Shown piece by piece: positions 49,060 through 53,579 of a stretch of DNA of 53,579 nt. The stretch is taken from NCBI RefSeq assembly GCF_020400725.1, contig NZ_JAINVG010000049.1, forward strand, positions 1 to 53,579. The letters are read 5' to 3'. Positions within the stretch are counted from its first letter, which is position 1. The number at the start of each line of letters is the position of its first letter. Origin of the DNA: Streptomyces sp. NK15101 (GTDB taxonomy: Bacteria; Actinomycetota; Actinomycetes; Streptomycetales; Streptomycetaceae). Both the position numbers and the translations under genes were made by a program. The notes below the pieces were generated by a model. The model saw only the letters and a list, made by a program, of their open reading frames with translations. It did no database searches and had not been told where the DNA came from.

Positions 49060-49767
49060 ATGGCCCTGCTGAGAGACGCCGAACTCGCGGGCGCCTTCGA
49101 CCACGCGGCCGGCACCTACGACCGCATGACCTCGGCCAGCCCGGGCTACCACCGGCACCTGCGCCGTTCGGCGCGCCGCCTCGCCCTGCCGGGCCTCGGC
49201 GCGGGCTGGTCCGTGCTCGACCTCGGCTGCGGCACGGGCGCCTCGACCGCCGCCCTCCTGCGCGCCGCGCCGCTCGCTTCCGTCACCGGGGTCGACGCCT
49301 CGTCCGGCATGCTGGCCCGGGCCCGGAGCAAGGCCTGGTCCGGCCGGGTGACGTTCGTCCAGGCTCCCGTCGAGGGCATGGCCGAGGCCGGCGTCGAAGG
49401 CCCGTACGACGCGGTCTTCGCCGCCTACCTCTTCCGCAACGTCGCGGATCCCGACGCCGTCCTCGGCCGGGTCCGCGACGTGTTGCGTCCCGGCGGACGG
49501 CTCGCCGTCCACGAGTACGCCCTGAGCGGGCGCGCCGTCGACCGCGCGCTGTGGTCGGCGGTCATGGCCGCCGTGGTGCTGCCTTGGGGCCGGAGCCACG
49601 GCGACGGGGCGCTCTACCGCCATCTGTGGCGCAGCGTGCTCGACTTCGACACGGCCGACGCGTTCGCCCGCCGGGTCCGCCGAGCCGGGTTCACCGGGGT
49701 CCGCGTGCTGCCCCAGCCGGGCTGGCAGACCGGCATCACGCACACCTTCGTGGCCACCCGGCCCTGA
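49060..49767 (+). CDS. crtT: class I methyltransferase, CrtT-like
   Basis: A 235-residue UbiE-type methyltransferase. Motif I is VLDLGCGTGASTAALL (about residues 47-62), the strand-2 motif is VTGVDASSGMLARARSK, and FAAYLFRNVADPDAVLGRVR with VLRPGGRLAVHEYALSGR are motifs II and III. The name crtT is based on its position next to crtE and similarity in type to the methyltransferase of the S. griseus crt cluster; the reaction there is also not fully settled. ATG 49060 has CGGAGG eight bases upstream. It is divergent from crtE, and converges on the DUF3140 gene with 13 bases between stops. Confidence 0.8.
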   Translation: MALLRDAELAGAFDHAAGTYDRMTSASPGYHRHLRRSARRLALPGLGAGWSVLDLGCGTGASTAALLRAAPLASVTGVDASSGMLARARSKAWSGRVTFVQAPVEGMAEAGVEGPYDAVFAAYLFRNVADPDAVLGRVRDVLRPGGRLAVHEYALSGRAVDRALWSAVMAAVVLPWGRSHGDGALYRHLWRSVLDFDTADAFARRVRRAGFTGVRVLPQPGWQTGITHTFVATRP

Positions 49768-49780
49768 CGGGGCGGGGCGG

Positions 49781-50128
49781 TCAGTCCGAACCGTCGGCAA
49801 GGGGGTCGTGCCCCCAGTTCATGAGCGAGTGACGCCACCGGGTGTCGCTGACGTCGCCCGCGGGCCGCTGCACCGCGTGGCGGCGGATGTAGCCGTTCAC
49901 CTTCGCCATGTGCCGGTAGTCCGCGTCCGTCAGCTCGCCCTTCTTCTTGCGCAGGATCCGGACGATCTCGCGACCCGACGCGTGCCCGGTCGACTCGCCG
50001 CCGTCCTTGTGCTCGCCCGCCTGCTTCGACGTGTCGGTGGCGAGCCACTCCTCCAGCGTCGACGGCGTCATGTTGACCAGTTCGCGGAAGGTCTCCCAGG
50101 TGTCGCGCCGGTCGTCCTCGCCCGTCAC
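49781..50128 (-). CDS. DUF3140-family protein
   Basis: A 115-residue soluble, charged protein of the DUF3140 family: WETFRELVNMTPSTLEEWLA at the start, then SGREIVRILRKKKGELTDAD and YRHMAKVNGYIRRHAVQRPA, ending in a WRHSLMNWGHDPL motif. The family is common near DUF2945 genes, as here, and is thought to be linked to DNA or stress, but no function is proven. GTG start at 50128, only nine bases after the upstream DUF2945 gene stop, so they form a two-gene operon. Confidence 0.85.
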   Translation of the reverse strand: MTGEDDRRDTWETFRELVNMTPSTLEEWLATDTSKQAGEHKDGGESTGHASGREIVRILRKKKGELTDADYRHMAKVNGYIRRHAVQRPAGDVSDTRWRHSLMNWGHDPLADGSD

Positions 50129-50137
50129 GGGTGCCCC

Positions 50138-50374
50138 CTACCGCTTCTTCTTCAGCGCGCCGGGCTTGTGCACGGCGGTCCGCCCCGACCTGTCGCTGCG
50201 CACCTCGTACTGCGGGTCGTCCGGCGAGGCGTCGACCGTGCGTCCGGCCGCGCGGGTCCGTTCGGTGATCTTCCGCTCCACCGTGCCCCCGGTCTCGCTG
50301 CCGTGGCTGCGCCACGCGACCTCGTCGCCCTCGGACAGCTCCTGCTTCCCCGAGGGCCTCTTCCTCTTCGTCAT
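50138..50374 (-). CDS. DUF2945 (hypervirulence-associated TUDOR domain) protein
   Basis: A 78-residue basic protein. SEGDEVAWRSHGSETGGTVE starts the small SH3/Tudor-like barrel, and DPQYEVRSDRSGRTAVHKPG with ALKKKR closes it. The family was named from a fungal virulence factor, but the bacterial role is not known; basic charge and barrel suggest nucleic acid or chromatin-like binding. ATG 50374 is preceded by a good GGAAAGGAG. It is the first gene of an operon with the DUF3140 protein. Confidence 0.85.
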   Translation of the reverse strand: MTKRKRPSGKQELSEGDEVAWRSHGSETGGTVERKITERTRAAGRTVDASPDDPQYEVRSDRSGRTAVHKPGALKKKR

Positions 50375-50560
50375 GGCCCGCTCCTTTCCCGGCCCGCACG
50401 GTCTTTCGTGCGGGACCGGTCTCCACCCTGTGGGGGAACCCCGCCGCCCGCATCCTCACCGTCTCCGCCGCCCGTCGGTGCATCCGGGGGCCGCCGAGCG
50501 GCGGAAGGGAGGTCAGGGGCACAAGATGGTGCTCGTCCCCGCGGAGGAGAGAGGTGTTCC

Positions 50561-51088
50561 ATGTGGCCCAGTGACGAGTCCGTCCCCCGCGACGGCGCGC
50601 CGCGCCCCGCGGGCCCCGGCGACGCCCCGTATGCCGCGGGTCCCGACGGCGCCCGGCACTCCGGCGGTCCCGACGACGCCCACCGGCCGCCCCCGGGCGT
50701 CAGTGACGCCACGGTCGAGGCGCTGGGGTCGCTCTCCAAGGCGCTGGAGACGGTCGAGCGGGCCCGCGGCGCCCTCTACGGCTTCCACCAGCTGACGGGC
50801 ACCGCCGACCTCGAGCTCGACCGCGCGGTGCGCCTGCTGCGGGAAGCCGGCCACGGGGACTGGGCCGACCGGGTGGAGACGGAGATCCTCGGACGCAACG
50901 TCATCCCCGGGCACTGGACGTTCCAGATCGTCGAGGCGTACGACCGGACGTACTACGAGCCGTTCAAGGGCCTGGAACGGCTCGCCGTCTCCCGGCTCGC
51001 CGGAGGGCGGGACCATCTGTACGAGGCACGGCTCAAGGAGGCACGGCGCACCCCGGGCCACCCCGACCACACGCCCGGCCCCGGCTGA
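50561..51088 (+). CDS. conserved hypothetical protein
   Basis: A 175-residue soluble protein: the first 45 residues are low-complexity Gly/Pro/Ala/Asp sequence; the rest is a compact helical domain (VEALGSLSKALETVERARGA, LYGFHQLTGTADLELDRAVR, YDRTYYEPFKGLERLAVSRL). The pattern is typical of streptomycete proteins found near DUF2945/DUF3140 genes. ATG 50561 has GAGGAGAGAGG upstream. Divergent from the DUF2945 operon. Function unknown. Confidence 0.7.
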   Translation: MWPSDESVPRDGAPRPAGPGDAPYAAGPDGARHSGGPDDAHRPPPGVSDATVEALGSLSKALETVERARGALYGFHQLTGTADLELDRAVRLLREAGHGDWADRVETEILGRNVIPGHWTFQIVEAYDRTYYEPFKGLERLAVSRLAGGRDHLYEARLKEARRTPGHPDHTPGPG

Positions 51089-51572
51089 CGGCACCACGGC
51101 CGGCACCACGGCAGCGGTCGTTCGCGGGGAGCCGCCCGCGGCCCCGGCGCGGGCCTCGCCCGCCGGTTCGCCGACCGCGGCCTCCGGGTCGCCCTGCCCG
51201 GGCCGGACCGGCACCGGAATGTTCCAGGACGCCGATCGTCTTCCGGTGCCGCGGGGGCTTCGGGCGCACACGCCCCGGGCGGCCCGCCTGACCTCCCGGC
51301 AAGGGTTCCCCGGCTGCTCGCCGAGGTACCGCTCGACCGGACCGGCCCCCTCGGTCGGGGTGGTCGTATCGAGGAGGAACGTCTCGCGGGCGCTCACGAA
51401 GACCCGCGGAGACGAGGACGGCAACTACCTAGACTGGGACGAAAGACCCGGTGACATCCCTGAGTGCCGGCTACGGCCCACGGAGGGCCCGCCCGTGCTT
51501 CCCGGCGCGGTGCCGGGCCCGTCGTGCGGGGCGGACACCTGCGAGACATCGACGGAACGGAGCGGAGTGGAC
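51089..51572. other. gap upstream of the photoproduct lyase gene
   Basis: The 484 bases contain no well-supported gene. The lyase frame is open upstream to 51219, but that part is Arg/Pro/Gly-rich and unlike the family, so I treat it as leader. A less GC-rich stretch around 51355-51445 (cctagactgggacgaaagacc) could be the promoter. Confidence 0.5.
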
Positions 51573-52760
51573 ATGGGACGGCGTCCCGAGGACGAGCCGG
51601 GCGACGGGGCCGGGACGCTGTTCGGCGTGGACGACCTCATGGCCGCGGCCGCGCCGGCCGGGGCGGAGCCGGAGGCCGCGCCCTTCCGCGACGGTCCGGA
51701 GGCCCGCCGGCTCCTGCGGGTGACGGAGATCCACGCGGAACCCGCCGCCGCCGCGTCCTGGCGGGGCCGGCAGATCATCGCCCGCTTCCCCGACGCCCGG
51801 CTCGTCGAGACGGACTCCCACTGGCGCATCCCGCACCTGCACGGCAACGAGGGAAACGTACGGCGCTGGGTGCGGATCAAGCGGGAGACCCTGGTCCTGG
51901 GCGAACGCACGTCCCTCGCCGTCCGGCCCAACGGACGGTCCGCCGACTGGATCGCCCCGGGCCTCTCCAACGGCTGCGCCATGGCCTGCGCGTACTGTTA
52001 CGTCCCGCGCCGGAAGGGTTTCGCCAACCCGATCACCGTCTTCACGAACGTCGACCGCGTGCTCGGCAGCCTCCGCCGTCACATCGTCGCCGGCGGCCCC
52101 AAGACAGAACCCACCCAGTGCGACGAGCGGGCCTGGGTCTACGACATCGGGGAGAACGGCGACTGCTCGGTGGACGACCTGATCAGCGACAACACCGCCG
52201 ACCTCGTCCGCGCCTTCCGGCACTGGCCCACGGCCAAGGCGTCCTTCGCCACCAAACTGGTCAACCCGGACCTCCTGCGGCTCGATCCGCAGGGTCGCAC
52301 CCGGATCCGGTTCTCCCTCATGCCGCCGGAGGACTCACGCCTCCTCGACATCCGGACCAGTCCCGTACCCGATCGGATCGAGGCCGCCGCGGACTTCCTG
52401 GACGCCGGCTACGAGGTGCACTTCAACCTCTCCCCGGTGGTGATCCGCCCGGGCTGGCAAGAGGCCTGGGACGACCTGCTGCGCATGATGGACGACGTCC
52501 TGCCCCGGCGGGTGAAGGACCAGAGCGCGGCGGAGATCATCATGCTCACCCACAACCAGGACCTGCACGCGGTCAACCTCGGCTGGCATCCCCGGGCCGA
52601 GGACGCCCTGTGGCGCGAGGACCTCCAGCAGCCCAAGCGCTCCCAGAACGGCGCCTGGAACGTGCGCTACCGCACCGCCGTCAAACGCGAGGCCGTCGAG
52701 ACCCTCTCCCGCATGATCGAGACCCGCGCGCCCTGGCTGCGGATCCGGTACGCGTTCTGA
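51573..52760 (+). CDS. spore photoproduct lyase family radical SAM protein
   Basis: A 395-residue radical SAM enzyme. The iron-sulfur motif is NGCAMACAYCYVPRRKG (about residues 132-148), with the Cys-x3-Cys-x2-Cys spacing. FATKLVNPDLLRLDPQGRTR, IRFSLMPPEDSRLLDIRTSP and the following FNLSPVVIRPGWQEAWDDLL and EIIMLTHNQ are characteristic of the spore photoproduct lyase family, which repairs thymine-dimer-type spore lesions in Bacillus. In streptomycetes the substrate is unproven. ATG 51573 is chosen, with AGCGGAG before it. Its place after the carotenoid cluster fits UV protection. Confidence 0.88.
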   Translation: MGRRPEDEPGDGAGTLFGVDDLMAAAAPAGAEPEAAPFRDGPEARRLLRVTEIHAEPAAAASWRGRQIIARFPDARLVETDSHWRIPHLHGNEGNVRRWVRIKRETLVLGERTSLAVRPNGRSADWIAPGLSNGCAMACAYCYVPRRKGFANPITVFTNVDRVLGSLRRHIVAGGPKTEPTQCDERAWVYDIGENGDCSVDDLISDNTADLVRAFRHWPTAKASFATKLVNPDLLRLDPQGRTRIRFSLMPPEDSRLLDIRTSPVPDRIEAAADFLDAGYEVHFNLSPVVIRPGWQEAWDDLLRMMDDVLPRRVKDQSAAEIIMLTHNQDLHAVNLGWHPRAEDALWREDLQQPKRSQNGAWNVRYRTAVKREAVETLSRMIETRAPWLRIRYAF

Positions 52761-52783
52761 CCCCTCGTCCGTGACGTCGTCGG

Positions 52784-52930
52784 CCCCTGCCCGACCCGTC
52801 GGAGAAGGCGTTCGTTCTCCACGTGGACGAGAAGCCACGGATCCAGGCCCAGGACCGGTCCCGGCCGGTCCTGCCGATGGCGCCCGGTGTTCCGTCGCCC
52901 GTAGGCCCCGCGGTCGAAGCACGGCGGCTT
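52784..52930 (+). pseudogene. IS630-family transposase fragment
   Basis: In the + frame the sequence reads EKAFVLHVDEKPRIQAQDRS then RPVLPMAPGVP, which is the EKAxVLCVDEKxQIQALDRTxPxLPMxPG block of IS630 transposases, carrying the first catalytic Asp. The following HDYKRHGT-like part is degenerate. There is no start, no rest of the protein and no clear inverted end. It is a third IS630 trace in this window, 33 kb from the others. Confidence 0.75.
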
Positions 52931-52996
52931 CGCTCCCGGAGTGGCGGCGCGAGCGGGCCGAGACGCACACGCGCTACGTCTCCGGCAACGGCCGCC

Positions 52997-53527
52997 TCAG
53001 CTGTCGCGGGCCGTTCCGCTCCGGGTGCCGGGCACCGGTTCGTCCACCCCGGCGGCCCAGGGGGCCGGCGCCGTCGACGCGGTCCAGGCCGCCAGCTCCG
53101 TACCGTCGACGCAGACGATCCCGCAGGAGGCCGCGTACTCCAGGGCCGGCTCCGTGAAGGAGCTGGTGGTGACGAGGACGGCCACGTCGGCCTCGTGCAC
53201 GGCGTGACAGGTGCCGCCGAACCGCTGGAGGTCGGGGGAACCGACCCTGTGGTCCTCCCCGTACTGCTTACACTGGAGGACCACACGCCTCCCGTCGGCG
53301 GTCGTCGCGATCACGTCCGCGCCGAGGTCGCCGGCACCGCCGACCACCTCCACGGGGGAACAGCCGTCGCGGGCGCACAGTGCGGCGATCGTGTGCTCGA
53401 AACCGTCCGGGTCGACGGCCAGGTGGTCCAGCGCCCCGGGACCGACGACAGGCGGCGCGGCGGGACCGGCAACGGCCGGGGCGGTGCCCCGCGGCACGGC
53501 GGCGGTACCGAGGGCGCCCTCCCCCAC
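52997..53527 (-). CDS. Mrr-type restriction endonuclease domain protein
   Basis: A 176-residue frame with an Mrr_cat nuclease domain: GFEHTIAALCARDGCSPVEV, VGGAGDLGADVIATTADGRR and VVLQCKQYGEDHRVGSPDLQ contain the Asp and the QCK core of the PD-(D/E)xK site; FTEPALEYAASCGIVCVDGT ends the fold. Such proteins may cut modified foreign DNA. The GTG at 53527 is the nearest start, but the frame is open to the end of the window, so the true start may lie outside it and a membrane segment common in relatives could be missing. Confidence 0.8.
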   Translation of the reverse strand: MGEGALGTAAVPRGTAPAVAGPAAPPVVGPGALDHLAVDPDGFEHTIAALCARDGCSPVEVVGGAGDLGADVIATTADGRRVVLQCKQYGEDHRVGSPDLQRFGGTCHAVHEADVAVLVTTSSFTEPALEYAASCGIVCVDGTELAAWTASTAPAPWAAGVDEPVPGTRSGTARDS

Positions 53528-53579
53528 CCAGCCGCCCGCATCCGGCAGGCCCGCCCCACCCGCCGGCCCCGCCCCCCGC

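Noticed and set aside
51219..51572. N-terminal extension of the photoproduct lyase
   Set aside because: Composition is unlike the rest of the protein and contains promoter-like sequence; the ATG at 51573 has a ribosome binding site.

Overview
This is a chromosomal window from a Streptomyces-type actinomycete. Almost all of it is very GC-rich, with G or C at nearly every third codon position. Start codons are often GTG, coupled genes overlap as GTGA, ATGA or TTGA, and the families (DUF5107, LtrA, DUF3140, DUF2945, WYL regulators, a crtEIBV-type carotenoid set) are typical of the genus. I found no rRNA, complete tRNA or CRISPR array.

Layout. (1) Bases 1-17,000 are ordinary core-type sequence: two GNAT acetyltransferases, a DUF5107/TPR protein, a small Cys-rich protein, a methyltransferase, a Tat-exported sulfite-oxidase-type molybdoenzyme, an aminotransferase-fold protein without an obvious catalytic lysine, two metallo-beta-lactamase-fold hydrolases around a DedA membrane protein, a membrane phosphodiesterase, an APC permease followed by a 201-bp MITE-like element, two small proteins and LtrA. 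(2) Bases 17,077-23,211 are a mosaic accessory island. It is bounded by a 21-bp direct repeat (one mismatch). It holds a 577-bp IS630-ended element without transposase that carries a passenger reading frame, a small membrane protein, a decayed IS630 copy, a ComJ-like protein, an IS5-family transposase, a lactococcin-972-like bacteriocin with a polytopic membrane partner, and an internally deleted IS5-family copy. The bacteriocin block has visibly lower GC than its surroundings. (3) Bases 23,200-39,000 are core-type again: an XRE regulator, pterin dehydratase, methyltransferases, a WYL regulator whose GTG starts lie inside a perfect operator-like palindrome, a ricin-type lectin, an aldo/keto reductase, a long-chain acyl-CoA ligase, a LysR regulator divergent from an SBF-type transporter, an isochorismatase-fold protein coupled to a [2Fe-2S] thioredoxin-fold protein, FdhD and a KAS III enzyme. 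(4) Around 39,550 a deletion scar seems to fuse the 3' ends of two convergent genes. (5) Bases 40,975-49,767 are an aryl-carotenoid (isorenieratene-type) cluster: crtY-crtU on + converge on the translationally coupled crtE-crtI-crtB-crtV chain on -, with a crtT-like methyltransferase divergent from crtE. (6) The right end has DUF3140 and DUF2945 proteins, a conserved unknown, a spore photoproduct lyase-family radical SAM enzyme, an IS630 remnant and an Mrr-type nuclease close to the edge.

How the genes fit together. CrtE, CrtB and CrtI make GGPP, phytoene and lycopene; CrtY cyclises lycopene to beta-carotene; CrtU makes the aromatic end groups. The nearby photoproduct lyase makes the region read as a light and UV protection neighbourhood, although no LitR or LitS regulator is present. 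The most unusual parts are the bacteriocin-bearing IS mosaic with its flanking repeats, the passenger-carrying IS630 derivative, and several operator-like palindromes. Functions are read from sequence alone; no database search was possible.
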